DNA of 64,000 nucleotides. It comes from Streptomyces filipinensis (GTDB lineage Bacteria; Actinomycetota; Actinomycetes; Streptomycetales; Streptomycetaceae). The notes below the pieces were generated by a model, which ran no database searches, was not told the origin of the DNA, and saw only the letters and a list, made by a program, of their open reading frames with translations. Every line of letters begins with the position of its first letter. Within the stretch, counting starts at the first letter, position 1. Where the stretch lies: positions 434,001 through 498,000 of the forward strand of contig NZ_BMTD01000001.1 in assembly GCF_014649495.1 (NCBI RefSeq), read 5' to 3'. Below, piece by piece: positions 46,671 to 54,952 of this stretch. Both the position numbers and the translations under genes were made by a program.

Positions 46671-47525
46671 TCAGTGGCCGCTGACGGCGAGTTCGTAGTC
46701 GCCGATCAGGTCACCGAGGAGAAGGCCGGCTGTGATGTCGCTGGTGACGTGGCCGGCCATGTAGAGGCGGGAGTAGAGGACCTCGTCCTGCATCCAGCGG
46801 TAGTCCTCCGCCCGGTGCGGGGAGAGCGAGCCGAGGTAGGTGACGGCGGCGGCGGCCCGGGCGGCGTGGCTGGAGGGGTAGGAGTACGGCCCCTTGGCAC
46901 CGGGCTTGATGTGCTTTTCCGGGCGCAGGCCGGGGTCGAGGACGTAGGGGGCCGGCTGCTTGTCCTTGGCGGCGATCTGGTCGCTGATCGTCTTGGCCGA
47001 CTTCAGGGCAGCCTTGAGCTCTGTCTTCTCGGCCTTGCCCTGCTGAGCGGGGATCAGTTCACGCTGGTCGTGAAGGTAGAGCTTCCAGATGTCCTTCTTG
47101 CCGTGGAGTTCCAGCCAGGTGGCGGCCTTCTTCCCCGCCGTCGTGCGGGCCTTGGCGAGTTGCTGGTCCTGGTGGAGTTCGGCGGTGCGCTGGGAGGCTG
47201 TGGGCGGGGCGGGCACCTGCTGGGCGGCCCAGGCGGCGAACGCCTTGTCGTCGCGGGTGGTGCCGTGGACCTTCTTCCACTGGGCGAAGAGGGTGTCGGC
47301 CTTCTTGCGCTGGTCGTCGGCCTTCTTGCCGACGGCGGCGATCTCGGCGTCGGTGAAGAGCGGGGGCGGCGGATCCTGCTTGACCTTGTCCGTCGCGCTG
47401 GGCTTCTTCTTCGAGGAGGTGGCCGACATGACCAACTGCGGCCGTAGCGCGCCGACGGCGATGGCCGCGACGGCGAGCAGCGCGATCAGGGCGTACTGCC
47501 ATTTGATACCGCGCAGGACGTTCAT
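46671..47525 (-). CDS. PAP2-like phosphatase (vanadium-haloperoxidase superfamily)
   Basis: 284 residues. One N-terminal helix (about 10-27) suggests a membrane anchor or signal. After a Lys/Ala-rich helical middle, the C-terminal third has the acid-phosphatase motifs YSYPSSHAARA and SRLYMAGHVTSD, with basic residues before them (GLRPEKHIKPG). Only these motifs support the family; true PAP2 enzymes have PSGH where this has PSSH. The ATG overlaps the VTC gene stop, so it is made with the polyphosphate polymerase and may trim phosphate polymers outside the cell. Confidence 0.8.
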   Translation of the reverse strand: MNVLRGIKWQYALIALLAVAAIAVGALRPQLVMSATSSKKKPSATDKVKQDPPPPLFTDAEIAAVGKKADDQRKKADTLFAQWKKVHGTTRDDKAFAAWAAQQVPAPPTASQRTAELHQDQQLAKARTTAGKKAATWLELHGKKDIWKLYLHDQRELIPAQQGKAEKTELKAALKSAKTISDQIAAKDKQPAPYVLDPGLRPEKHIKPGAKGPYSYPSSHAARAAAAVTYLGSLSPHRAEDYRWMQDEVLYSRLYMAGHVTSDITAGLLLGDLIGDYELAVSGH

Positions 47526-48343
47526 GCGGCTCGGATCCTTTCGGCGGGGAGCGGTGCGGGGTTCACCACGGTGGTGAAGTGGGCGCGGGCGAGCCGGCGT
47601 ACGTCGTTGTCGGGCAGGCCCGGGGTGAGGAGGGACTGGCCGACGATGTACTTGCTGAGCGAGACCGGCCGGACGCCCATGCCGAGCAGCAGACGGTCGG
47701 CGGAGGCGGGCTGCGCTCCGCCCTTGGTCTCGATCAGGACGTGCCCGGGGTCGAGTGCGGCGGTGCGGTCGTCGCGGTGGCAGCTGAGGGTGCCGTCGAG
47801 GGTGACGCGGCTGCCGTGGTCGAGGTCGGCGAGGGTCGCACGTACGTAGCGGACCTCGGCAGCGGCGGACAGTTCCTTGGCAGTGACGGGGACACCGGCC
47901 CGGTCCAGCACTCGGTCGACGAACTCGGTCACCTGTGCGGTGAGTTCGCCGTACTCGGCGGCCGGGACCTTCAGGGCGTGCTTGACCGTGGCACCGCGGC
48001 CGTCCTTCGTCTTCACCTCCGCCCGGCACAGCCCGTCCTCCGCGTACAGGCGGGTGCGGACCTTCCAGCGCCGTCGGCGCCCCTGGACGTGCGCCCGCCA
48101 GGAGCCGAGCTGCTCGGTGTCGAAGTAGGTGCTGAGGTAGCTCGTCGTACGGCGGCCGCCGAGGTCGAGGACGTGGTGGCTGTCGGAGAGGCGGGCGATG
48201 AGGCGGCGGGCGCGATCGAGCGGGACCAGGTACTTGCGGTCGACCCGGTGCTGGAGGGCCGCGGCCGCGTCCACCTCGGCGAGCGTTGCGCCGCGCAGAT
48301 TCTCCAGGCCCAGCTCCGCCGTGAGGGAGGAGCAGGGGGTCAT
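47522..48343 (-). CDS. VTC-domain polyphosphate polymerase
   Basis: 273 residues of the VTC tunnel domain, which makes polyphosphate from ATP in yeast vacuoles and in some bacteria. Conserved basic residues of the tunnel are seen in LQHRVDRKYLVP near 31-41, RRRRWKVRTR near 90 and AEVKTKDGRGA near 108, and the metal-holding glutamate stretch in HVLIETKG; SLSKY near 230 is also typical. The ATG overlaps the DUF4956 stop as ATGA. Bacterial VTC genes often pair with DUF4956 membrane proteins, as here. Confidence 0.9.
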   Translation of the reverse strand: MTPCSSLTAELGLENLRGATLAEVDAAAALQHRVDRKYLVPLDRARRLIARLSDSHHVLDLGGRRTTSYLSTYFDTEQLGSWRAHVQGRRRRWKVRTRLYAEDGLCRAEVKTKDGRGATVKHALKVPAAEYGELTAQVTEFVDRVLDRAGVPVTAKELSAAAEVRYVRATLADLDHGSRVTLDGTLSCHRDDRTAALDPGHVLIETKGGAQPASADRLLLGMGVRPVSLSKYIVGQSLLTPGLPDNDVRRLARAHFTTVVNPAPLPAERIRAA

Positions 48344-48993
48344 GGCGCCATCACCGGCTCGCGCGGCTCGGAGCCGGGTATGAACGCGGGCTCCCGCGGC
48401 TCGGCTGGGTAGCGGGCGGAGACCCGGGTGGTCTCGCGGACGTAGTCGACCTCGTCCACGACCACGGACAACGGCGCCTGACCGAAGCGGAGGGCCACGT
48501 CCTCGGCGATCAGAGCGGGGTCCGGGTAGATCCGGTCGAGGGTGAGCTTCACCGCCCGGGTCGGCGGCTCGTACGACTTCGGGTCGTCGACCACGAGCAC
48601 CGCCACCAGAACCACGACGTCCAGCGCGACGACGAGCCACATCTGGCGCTGCGGCAGCCCCGTGCAGAGGGCTATCACGAGGGTCACGAAGGTGTAGGCC
48701 ACGTCCCGCAGGGTGAAGGCGGCGCTGCGCAGACGGACCAGGGAGAGGATGCCGAACAGTCCGAAGCCGACCCCGGCCGGGAACTTGCCGGCGCTGATCG
48801 TGCTCATCGCGGCGAACAGGCCGATGTTCAGCGCGGCCAGGACCAGCGGCATCGCCGGTACGCTGGGCCGGCGGCGGTAGAGCCAGCCGACCAGGATCAG
48901 CAGGGCGATGACGTCGAGACCGCCGCGGGTCACCAGGTCGGTGACCGCGATGTGGTGGGTGATGCCCTTGGCGGCGAGCACCAGTGCGTGCAT
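48340..48993 (-). CDS. DUF4956 membrane protein
   Basis: 217 residues with about five membrane helices (between residues 25 and 136) and a cytoplasmic C-terminal domain (DPKSYEPPTRAVKLTLDRIYPD). DUF4956 proteins accompany VTC-type polymerases and may form the channel or membrane anchor for polyphosphate export. AAGGGA precedes the ATG. It is the first gene of the leftward operon DUF4956 - VTC - PAP2 and is divergent from a two-component system. Confidence 0.88.
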   Translation of the reverse strand: MHALVLAAKGITHHIAVTDLVTRGGLDVIALLILVGWLYRRRPSVPAMPLVLAALNIGLFAAMSTISAGKFPAGVGFGLFGILSLVRLRSAAFTLRDVAYTFVTLVIALCTGLPQRQMWLVVALDVVVLVAVLVVDDPKSYEPPTRAVKLTLDRIYPDPALIAEDVALRFGQAPLSVVVDEVDYVRETTRVSARYPAEPREPAFIPGSEPREPVMAP

Positions 48994-49085
48994 GGCTGTC
49001 CCTTCCGTTCCGTCGCGGCGCGTCGGAACGGCGGACCGGTCGCGGTCCGCGGAGCACCGCGACCGCGATGACGGTAGGGATGTCA

Positions 49086-49102
49086 CATGAACAGACCATG
49101 AA
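49086..49102 (-). promoter_or_regulatory. Tandem 11-bp repeats before the VTC operon (PHO-box-like)
   Basis: On the minus strand TTCATGGTCTGTTCATG holds two TTCATG units 11 bp apart, 93-109 bp before the DUF4956 start. PhoP of Streptomyces binds 11-bp direct repeats of the form GTTCAYC; the second unit, GTTCATGTGAC, fits well. Another OmpR-family regulator, such as the neighbouring one, could also use such a site. Confidence 0.45.
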
Positions 49103-49150
49103 GACTTCCCGTCGGCGGGCCGTGGCCGACGGGCGGCTACTCTGCCCGGC

Positions 49151-49822
49151 ATGCACTGCCTGGTCGTCGACGACGAGACCCGCCTGACCGATCTGGTCGT
49201 CCGCTACTTGACCGAGTCCGGACACACGGCCGAGGGCCGCTACGACGGGCCCTCAGGGCTCGCCGCCGCCCGCGACCCCCGGCTGGACGCTGTACTGCTG
49301 GACGTGATGCTGCCCGGCATGGACGGCGTGGAAGTGTGCCGGACACTGCGTAGCGAGGGCATCGACGTGACCGTGGTCCTGCTCACAGCGCGCGGAGCGA
49401 TCAGCGAGCGCGTCGCCGGGCTGGACGCCGGGGCCGACGACTACGTGGTCAAGCCGTTCGCCATGGAGGAGCTGCTGGCCAGGTTGCGCGCGATATCCCG
49501 GCGCCGCCCTGACCCGGCCGGCCGGCTCCAGGTCGGCGACCTGGTCCTGGACCCCGGGCAACAGCGCGCCTGGCGTGCGAACAGCGAGTTGGAGCTTTCC
49601 CGGCGCGAGTACGCGGTACTGCGCGTGCTGATGGAGAACGCCGGATGCGTCGTGTCGCGGCTGCGGCTGCTGGAAGAGGTGTGGGACGGCGAGACCGATC
49701 TGCGCAGCAACGCCATCGACGTGCATGTATCCAAGGTACGCGCCAAGGTCGACCGGGCCTTCGGTCGTACGACGATCACGACACTGCGCGGACGCGGCTA
49801 CCGGCTGGAGACCGCCCCGTGA
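49151..49822 (+). CDS. OmpR-family response regulator
   Basis: 223 residues: receiver domain with the acidic pair D7-D8, phosphorylation site D51 (VLLDVMLPG) and the KPF lysine, then a winged-helix DNA-binding domain with ISTLRGRGYRL-type end (TITTLRGRGYRLE). TACTCT lies 7 bases before the ATG, compatible with a leaderless message. It is coupled to the kinase gene by a GTGA overlap. Its divergence from the DUF4956-VTC operon makes that operon a candidate target. Confidence 0.95.
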   Translation: MHCLVVDDETRLTDLVVRYLTESGHTAEGRYDGPSGLAAARDPRLDAVLLDVMLPGMDGVEVCRTLRSEGIDVTVVLLTARGAISERVAGLDAGADDYVVKPFAMEELLARLRAISRRRPDPAGRLQVGDLVLDPGQQRAWRANSELELSRREYAVLRVLMENAGCVVSRLRLLEEVWDGETDLRSNAIDVHVSKVRAKVDRAFGRTTITTLRGRGYRLETAP

Positions 49823-51192
49823 CCCTGCCTCGCCGGCCGCTGCCGAAGTTCGGTCGGCTGCCCGTGGTCACACGCCTCGTCCTGGCTGTGGCCATCACCA
49901 TGTCGCTGGTCCTGACGGGCGCGGCGGGCTTCGTCTACTGGCGGGTCCAGATGGCCTTGGACCGACAGCTCGACGACGACCTGACCACCTACCAGAGCAG
50001 CCTCGACCACGCCGTACGCCACGGAGTGCAACTCCCGCCCGGCCCCAGCGGCAGCCTCCGGCAGATCCTCGACGCGCACGGCCGGGTGCTGGACTCCAGC
50101 GGAGCCATCCGACACCAGATGCTGCTCACTCCGGCCGAACGGGACTCCGTCGCGCGTGGCACTACGGTCCGGCGTGACGTCGGCTCCCTGCTGCCCATCA
50201 CCTCGGACACCCTGCGCCTCCAGGCCCGCCGCGTCACGGCCGACGGCCATCGCCGGATCGTGATCGCCGCCGTCCGGCGCGGCCATCGCGACGAGGCGTT
50301 GCGCGAACTCCTCGCCCAGCTGGCCATCGCCTCCGGCCTGACCCTGATCGCCGCCTCTTACGTCGGCTACCGCACCGCCCGCGGCGCGCTGCGTCCCGTC
50401 GAGCGCTACCGCGTCGGCGCCGCCCTCCTCGCCGACGGCACCCAGAACCCGCGCCTGGACGTGCCCGTCGACCGGGACGACGAGATCACCCGTCTCGGCC
50501 ACACCCTCAACCACATGCTCGACCGCCTGGAGGCATCCGCCGAACGCGAGCGCCGGTTCGTCGCGGACGCCAGCCATGAACTGCGCACCCCGCTCACCCT
50601 GATGCGTGCCGAACTCGACGTAGCCCTGCACCGCCCCCGCACCGCAGGGGAACTCACCGAGACGCTGCGCTCCGTGGACGCCGAGGTCCAGCGCCTGATC
50701 GACCTCTCCAACGCACTGCTGGAGTTGGAGGAACTCGGCAGCACGGGGCACATCACCCGCGCATCCGTGCCCCTCGCCGACCTTCTCGACGCCGCCGTCG
50801 CCCCGCACCGGCGCACCGCGGAGCGGGCCGGGCGCGCGCTGACCGTCGACACCGCCCGCGTGATCGTGGACGTCGACGCCCGGTGGCTGCGACCTGCCAT
50901 CGGCAACCTCGTCGGCAACGCCCTGCGGCACGGACACGGGACCGTCCGCCTCACGGCAACGGTCGAGGAGGACATGCTGCTGGTGAGCGTCACGGACGAA
51001 GGCCCCGGCTTCCCGCCGGAGTTCCTGCCGCGAGCGTTCGACCGCTTTGCCCGCGCCGAGGCCAGCCGCACCGGCGACGGGTCCGGCCTGGGCCTCGCAT
51101 TCGTGCAGGCGGTGGCCACCGCGCATGGAGGCACGGTCCACGCCGACAACGTAGGCCGGGGAGCGGCTGTCGCCCTTCGTCTGCCCCGCTGA
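49819..51192 (+). CDS. Sensor histidine kinase
   Basis: 457 residues. Helices at about 18-40 and 170-190 enclose an extracytoplasmic sensor domain of about 130 residues with no recognised fold. A HAMP domain follows, then the HisKA domain with H253 (DASHELRTPLTLMRAE) and an ATPase domain with NLVGNALRHG (N box), DEGPGFP (G1) and GDGSGLGLAFV (G2). It forms a two-component pair with the regulator directly upstream. The signal is unknown. Confidence 0.94.
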   Translation: MTLPRRPLPKFGRLPVVTRLVLAVAITMSLVLTGAAGFVYWRVQMALDRQLDDDLTTYQSSLDHAVRHGVQLPPGPSGSLRQILDAHGRVLDSSGAIRHQMLLTPAERDSVARGTTVRRDVGSLLPITSDTLRLQARRVTADGHRRIVIAAVRRGHRDEALRELLAQLAIASGLTLIAASYVGYRTARGALRPVERYRVGAALLADGTQNPRLDVPVDRDDEITRLGHTLNHMLDRLEASAERERRFVADASHELRTPLTLMRAELDVALHRPRTAGELTETLRSVDAEVQRLIDLSNALLELEELGSTGHITRASVPLADLLDAAVAPHRRTAERAGRALTVDTARVIVDVDARWLRPAIGNLVGNALRHGHGTVRLTATVEEDMLLVSVTDEGPGFPPEFLPRAFDRFARAEASRTGDGSGLGLAFVQAVATAHGGTVHADNVGRGAAVALRLPR

Positions 51193-51378
51193 CCGGCGCG
51201 GGCGTTCTTGTCGCGGCGACCAGTCTCTCAAGCCTCGAAGATCATGGCCTCCACTCCGTGCCTTACCGGGCAGGTCCACAGACTGGCCGAGCACCGGAGG
51301 CTTACCGGGCCATGATCACTCGCGCCGGAGCAGCTGCCGCCCACAGCCGCTCCGCCGCCCTTGGTGGTCGTGCTCAGC

Positions 51379-51789
51379 TCACCGGGCGATCTCATCGAGC
51401 AGCCCGCGAATCCGCTTCTCGATCTCGTCGCGGATGGGTCGCACGGCGTCGACGCCCTGTCCGGCAGGGTCCGGGAGCTCCCAGTCGAGGTATTGCTTGC
51501 CCGGGAAGACGGGGCAGCTGTCGCCGCAGCCCATCGTGATGACCACGTCGGAGTCCTGGACGGCTTCGACGGTGAGCATCTTGGGCACCTCGGCGGAGAT
51601 GTCGATGCCCGCCTCCGCCATCGCTTCGACCACGGCCGGGTTGACCGCGTCGGCCGGCGCGGACCCCGCGGAGCGCACTTGGACGCGGTCTCCGCCAAGG
51701 TGGGTGAGGAACGCCGCGGCCATCTGGGAGCGCCCGGCGTTGTGGACGCAGACGAACAGCACGGACGGGCGCTCGGCAGGGGTGTTCAT
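51379..51789 (-). CDS. arsC: Arsenate reductase, low-molecular-weight phosphatase type
   Basis: 136 residues with the phosphatase loop VCVHNAGRS (C14-x5-R20), an internal cysteine pair C88 and C92 (MGCGDSCP) and D107 in the LPDPAG segment. It reduces arsenate to arsenite. The three cysteines suggest the thioredoxin- or mycothiol-coupled mechanism. The ATG overlaps the aquaporin stop as ATGA; the gene is the third of the leftward arsR operon. The 186 bp between its end and the kinase gene hold no gene that I recognise. Confidence 0.93.
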   Translation of the reverse strand: MNTPAERPSVLFVCVHNAGRSQMAAAFLTHLGGDRVQVRSAGSAPADAVNPAVVEAMAEAGIDISAEVPKMLTVEAVQDSDVVITMGCGDSCPVFPGKQYLDWELPDPAGQGVDAVRPIRDEIEKRIRGLLDEIAR

Positions 51790-52562
51790 GGCGTGTGTCT
51801 TTCCGGGGAGCGGGCTGGGCAGGGGAGCGTGAGGGGGGCGGGTTCGGGTTCGCCCGGGAGGCGTGCGGTGCTGACGGGTGCGGGTGCCGGGCGTCCGAAG
51901 ACGGCGAGAACCAGCCCCAGTCCGAGCGCGGCGCCGGCCAGCTGGGCGGCGATGAACGGGCCGAGCGAGGCGGGGGCGATGCCGGCGAAGGTGTCGGTGA
52001 AGGCGCGGCCGATGGTGACTGCCGGGTTGGCGAACGAGGTGGAGGACGTGAACCAGTAGGCGGCGCCGATGTAGGACGCCACCGCCACGGGGCCGAAGTG
52101 GGCTTGTGCCGTGCGGGTCAGTCCGAGGATCAGCAGGATGAGTCCGGCGGTCGCGACTGTCTCGCCCAGCCACAGGTGACCGGCGGAGCGGTCATGGGTG
52201 GACCAGTGCACGAGCGGCTTGCCGAACATGGCGTCGGCCAGGACGGCACCGGCGATGGCTCCCGCTGTCTGGGCCGGGAGATAGGCGGCGACGTCCCGCG
52301 CGGTCAGCCCGTCCTGGCTGTGACGGCCGGTGAACCAGGCCGCGAGGGTGACGACCGGGTTGAAGTGGGCACCGGAAACCGGCCCGAGCAGGGCGATGAG
52401 CACGCCCAGGCCGAGGACGGTGGCCAGCGAGTTGGCCAGCAGTTGTACGCCGACGTCCCTGGACAGCTCGGTGGCCTGGATGCCGGAGCCGACGACCACC
52501 GCGACCAGCGCGGCCGACCCCACAGCTTCGGCGAGGGCCCGGCGCCCCAGTGCGGCGGTCAC
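51786..52562 (-). CDS. Aquaporin-family channel of the ars operon
   Basis: 258 residues, six helices, with the two aquaporin pore motifs: HFNPVV in the first half and FANPAV in the second, NPV and NPA instead of two NPA. In arsenic operons such channels (AqpS type) let the arsenite made by ArsC leave the cell, replacing an ArsB/Acr3 pump, none of which is seen here. The GTG start overlaps the arsR stop as GTGA. Confidence 0.9.
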   Translation of the reverse strand: MTAALGRRALAEAVGSAALVAVVVGSGIQATELSRDVGVQLLANSLATVLGLGVLIALLGPVSGAHFNPVVTLAAWFTGRHSQDGLTARDVAAYLPAQTAGAIAGAVLADAMFGKPLVHWSTHDRSAGHLWLGETVATAGLILLILGLTRTAQAHFGPVAVASYIGAAYWFTSSTSFANPAVTIGRAFTDTFAGIAPASLGPFIAAQLAGAALGLGLVLAVFGRPAPAPVSTARLPGEPEPAPLTLPCPARSPERHTP

Positions 52563-52939
52563 GCGGTGGCCTCGGCCGTCTGTGACGTCTTCAGGAAGGC
52601 GGCGAGCCGGTCGAGGGTGGCGGGCAGCACCCAGTAGTAGACCCATGTGCCGCGTCGCTCGCAGTCGATCAGACCGGCCTGTCGCAGCAGTTTCAGGTGA
52701 TGCGAGATCGTCGGCTGCGACAGGTCGAAGGCCGGGGTCAGGTCGCAGACGCAGACCTCACCGCCCGCCCGCGAGGCGATCAACGACAGCAGGCGCAGCC
52801 GTACCGGGTCGCCCAGCGCCTTGAACAGCTTCGCCAGATCCGCCGCCTGGTCCTCGTCCAGCGGTGCTGTCACCAGCCCGGGACAGCACGCGCCGTTCTC
52901 GTCGTTCTGTCCGAGCACCACAAGCTCTTGCTTCGACAT
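52559..52939 (-). CDS. arsR: ArsR-family arsenite-responsive repressor
   Basis: 126 residues with a winged-helix fold (FDLSQPTISHHLKLLRQAGL as recognition region). Possible arsenite ligands are the vicinal pair C18-C19 (GACCPG) and C63/C65 (EVCVCDL), like the N-terminal pair of Corynebacterium ArsR. It is the first gene of arsR-aquaporin-arsC and is divergent from the arsI gene, with a palindrome between them that is probably its operator. Confidence 0.93.
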   Translation of the reverse strand: MSKQELVVLGQNDENGACCPGLVTAPLDEDQAADLAKLFKALGDPVRLRLLSLIASRAGGEVCVCDLTPAFDLSQPTISHHLKLLRQAGLIDCERRGTWVYYWVLPATLDRLAAFLKTSQTAEATA

Positions 52940-52975
52940 GCCTCTATGTTGACAGTCTTCGATTCACGGCACAAG

Positions 52976-53001
52976 CTTGCATCGACAGACATCAATGCAA
53001 G
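52976..53001. promoter_or_regulatory. Candidate ArsR operator
   Basis: Perfect 7-bp arms CTTGCAT and ATGCAAG around a 12-bp centre that is itself partly symmetric (TCGA/TCAA). TTGACA at 52949-52954 stands 17-18 bp before a weak -10 that abuts this palindrome, so a bound repressor would block the promoter of arsI and reach the arsR start. Confidence 0.6.
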
Positions 53002-53018
53002 CCGATGGGAGTCCTGCC

Positions 53019-53492
53019 ATGTCCCGTGCCCAGCTCGCCCTGCGCGTCAGTGACCTGGAGGCGTCGATCACCTTCTACTCGAAGCTGTTCGGCGCCGAAC
53101 CGGCCAAGCGGCGCGAGGGCTACGCCAACTTCGTCATCACAGAGCCCCCGCTCAAGCTCGTGCTCATCGAGGGCGCGCCCGGCGAGGAAACCCGCCTGGA
53201 CCACCTCGGCGTCGAGGTCGAGTCCACCGACCAGGTCAACGCCGCCACCAGCCGACTCAAGGACGCCGGCCTGGCCACCTTCGAGGAGAACGACACGTTC
53301 TGCTGCTACGCCCTCCAGGACAAGGTCTGGGTGCACGGCCCCGGGAAGGAGCCCTGGGAGGTCTATGTGGTGAAGGCCGACGCCGACACCCTCGGTAAGA
53401 GCGCCGACCCCAACGCCACCGGCGACGGCTGCTGCACCAGCCAGGCCACGGAGGAGACCCCGGCAGCGGCCGGATGCGCCTGCGGCCGGTGA
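53019..53492 (+). CDS. arsI: ArsI/CadI-type vicinal-oxygen-chelate protein (C-As lyase)
   Basis: 157 residues, VOC fold. The vicinal cysteines C95-C96 (DTFCCYALQD) are the organoarsenical-binding pair of ArsI, and Q5, H62 and E114 are in the right places for the Fe(II) site. ArsI cleaves the C-As bond of methylarsenite and aromatic arsenicals. CadI proteins look alike, so a broader metal role is possible. The C-terminal tail has two more clusters, GCCTS and GCACGR. It is divergent from arsR. Confidence 0.88.
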   Translation: MSRAQLALRVSDLEASITFYSKLFGAEPAKRREGYANFVITEPPLKLVLIEGAPGEETRLDHLGVEVESTDQVNAATSRLKDAGLATFEENDTFCCYALQDKVWVHGPGKEPWEVYVVKADADTLGKSADPNATGDGCCTSQATEETPAAAGCACGR

Positions 53493-53599
53493 TCCGAGCG
53501 GTCCGCTCAGCCGCGCCTCCATCTGCCACCGCGCCTGAGACTCGCGGGGGAAGCTGGGTATAAGCGCTCCTGTACAGCGGATACGTGAGAGGGGGCGTT

Positions 53600-54289
53600 T
53601 TGGACTGGGAGCGGTTCGCACAGCAGATGGCGTCCATGGCACGTGATCTCCTGGCGCAGGACTCGGTGGACACCACACTCCAGCGAATCACCGGATCAGC
53701 CACGGAGCTGGTCGAGGGTTGTGACGCGGCCGGCATCCTCGTGCTGCACGGCACAGAGGGGGAGACCCTTGCCCCCACCCACCAGATGGTCATCGACAGC
53801 GACCAGCTGCAGCAGCGGCTAGGTGAAGGGCCGTGCTTCGACGCGGCCCGCAGCTCGCAGGGGGAGCGGGTCTTTCGCATCGAGGATCTCACCGACCAGC
53901 GCCAGCGCTGGCCCGCCTACGCCCCGCAGGCCCATGCGCTCGGCATCGGGAGCATGATGGGTTTCCTGCTGTTCACCGAGGACGAAGACCTTGGCGCGCT
54001 GAACCTCTACTCCCGCAAGACCGGGGCGTTCCGCGACGTCAGTGAGACGGCCGGGATACTGCTGGCCTCCCATGCGGCGGTCGCCTTCTCCACCGCCCGT
54101 ACTCATGCCCAACTGCAACAGGCCGTTGCCACCCGCCATGTCATCGGCGAGGCCATGGGCATCATCATGGGCAGCCACCGCCTCACCGAGGAAGAAGCGT
54201 TCAACGTACTGCGCCGCTACTCACAGGCGAACACCATCAAACTGCGCGAGGTCGCCCGCAGGGTCTGCGAACAAGGGACCCTCCAATGA
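53600..54289 (+). CDS. GAF-ANTAR RNA-binding antiterminator
   Basis: About 229 residues. A GAF domain (about 25-155, with GEGPCFDAARSSQGE and FLLFTEDEDLGALNLYS) is followed by an ANTAR domain (about 165-225; QQAVATRHVIGEAMGIIMG, NVLRRYSQ). ANTAR proteins bind paired hairpins in mRNA and prevent termination. The TTG at 53600 has AGAGGGGG just before it; a GTG at 53585 has none. GGGTAT at 53556-53561 resembles the -10 of stress sigma B promoters, but the -35 is poor. Confidence 0.88.
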   Translation: MDWERFAQQMASMARDLLAQDSVDTTLQRITGSATELVEGCDAAGILVLHGTEGETLAPTHQMVIDSDQLQQRLGEGPCFDAARSSQGERVFRIEDLTDQRQRWPAYAPQAHALGIGSMMGFLLFTEDEDLGALNLYSRKTGAFRDVSETAGILLASHAAVAFSTARTHAQLQQAVATRHVIGEAMGIIMGSHRLTEEEAFNVLRRYSQANTIKLREVARRVCEQGTLQ

Positions 54290-54447
54290 CGGCGGGCGTC
54301 TTACCTGGCTCGCGGAGGGACCTGGGGGCCTGGCTGAGCAGCCTGGCTGAGCCCCTCACGGGAACGCCTCCGACGATGCCCGTCCGACACCCCCCGGTGG
54401 GTGCATCCGCGCCCGCTGGCTCGGCAGGCGAAAAAACAGCGGGGCAC

Positions 54448-54476
54448 CCGACGCCGGCTGCGAGCGGTCACGCGCA
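54448..54476 (+). repeat. Right copy of a 29-bp imperfect direct repeat
   Basis: 26 of 29 bases match the end of the radical-SAM gene at 45508-45536, and translation in the matching frame gives PTPAASGHA against PTPASSGHT. The 224 bp between the ANTAR gene and the lipoprotein gene hold no other gene that I recognise. Confidence 0.55.
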
Positions 54477-54513
54477 GCCTAAGATACGGCCACCGGTACG
54501 AAGGGGGCGGGCG

Positions 54514-54927
54514 ATGAACAGCCGCGCATGGAAGTGGGCGCTGATCTCGGCCCCGATGGCGTTGTCGGTCTCCGCGTGCACGGGATGGGGCGGGTATCCG
54601 CAGGCGAAGAACGTCCACGACTCTCAGCTCATAGGCACCTGGCGCGCCGGGGACTGCGGCACCACGTTGACCTTGCGGCCGGACCGGTCGGCCTCCGCCA
54701 CCGGCATCCCTGCCGACATGGATCTCAACGGCAAGATCACGCGAAGACTCAGCGGGGATGGCACCTGGGAGATCCACAAGTCGGGTGCCGGGCAGGAACT
54801 CGATGTGACCATAGGGGACGAGGAAACCCCGTTCGGCCTCTACCGGGACAAGGGGCGCTTGTCGGTGGGTCTGACCGTAGGGGACCCCGACGACATGAAC
54901 TGGTGCACCCTGACCAGACACTCGTGA
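54514..54927 (+). CDS. Lipoprotein of unknown function
   Basis: 137 residues. The signal MNSRAWKWALISAPMALS ends in VSAC, with the lipidated cysteine at residue 22. The mature part, about 115 residues, has an early IGTWRAGDCGTTLTLRPDRS and a late MNWCTLTRH, which suggests a small beta-barrel with one disulfide, as in META or lipocalin-like domains. AAGGGGG lies before the ATG. Role unknown. Confidence 0.8.
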   Translation: MNSRAWKWALISAPMALSVSACTGWGGYPQAKNVHDSQLIGTWRAGDCGTTLTLRPDRSASATGIPADMDLNGKITRRLSGDGTWEIHKSGAGQELDVTIGDEETPFGLYRDKGRLSVGLTVGDPDDMNWCTLTRHS

Positions 54928-54952
54928 ACGCCGCCGTGAACACCTGAGCCGG

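Noticed and set aside
51193..51378. Possible small gene between the histidine kinase and arsC.
   Set aside because: The only frames are continuations of shadows over arsC or the kinase, with no start site or motif.
54286..54513. In-frame extension of the lipoprotein upstream of 54514.
   Set aside because: It would put 76 residues before a clear lipoprotein signal, and the ribosome site fits 54514.
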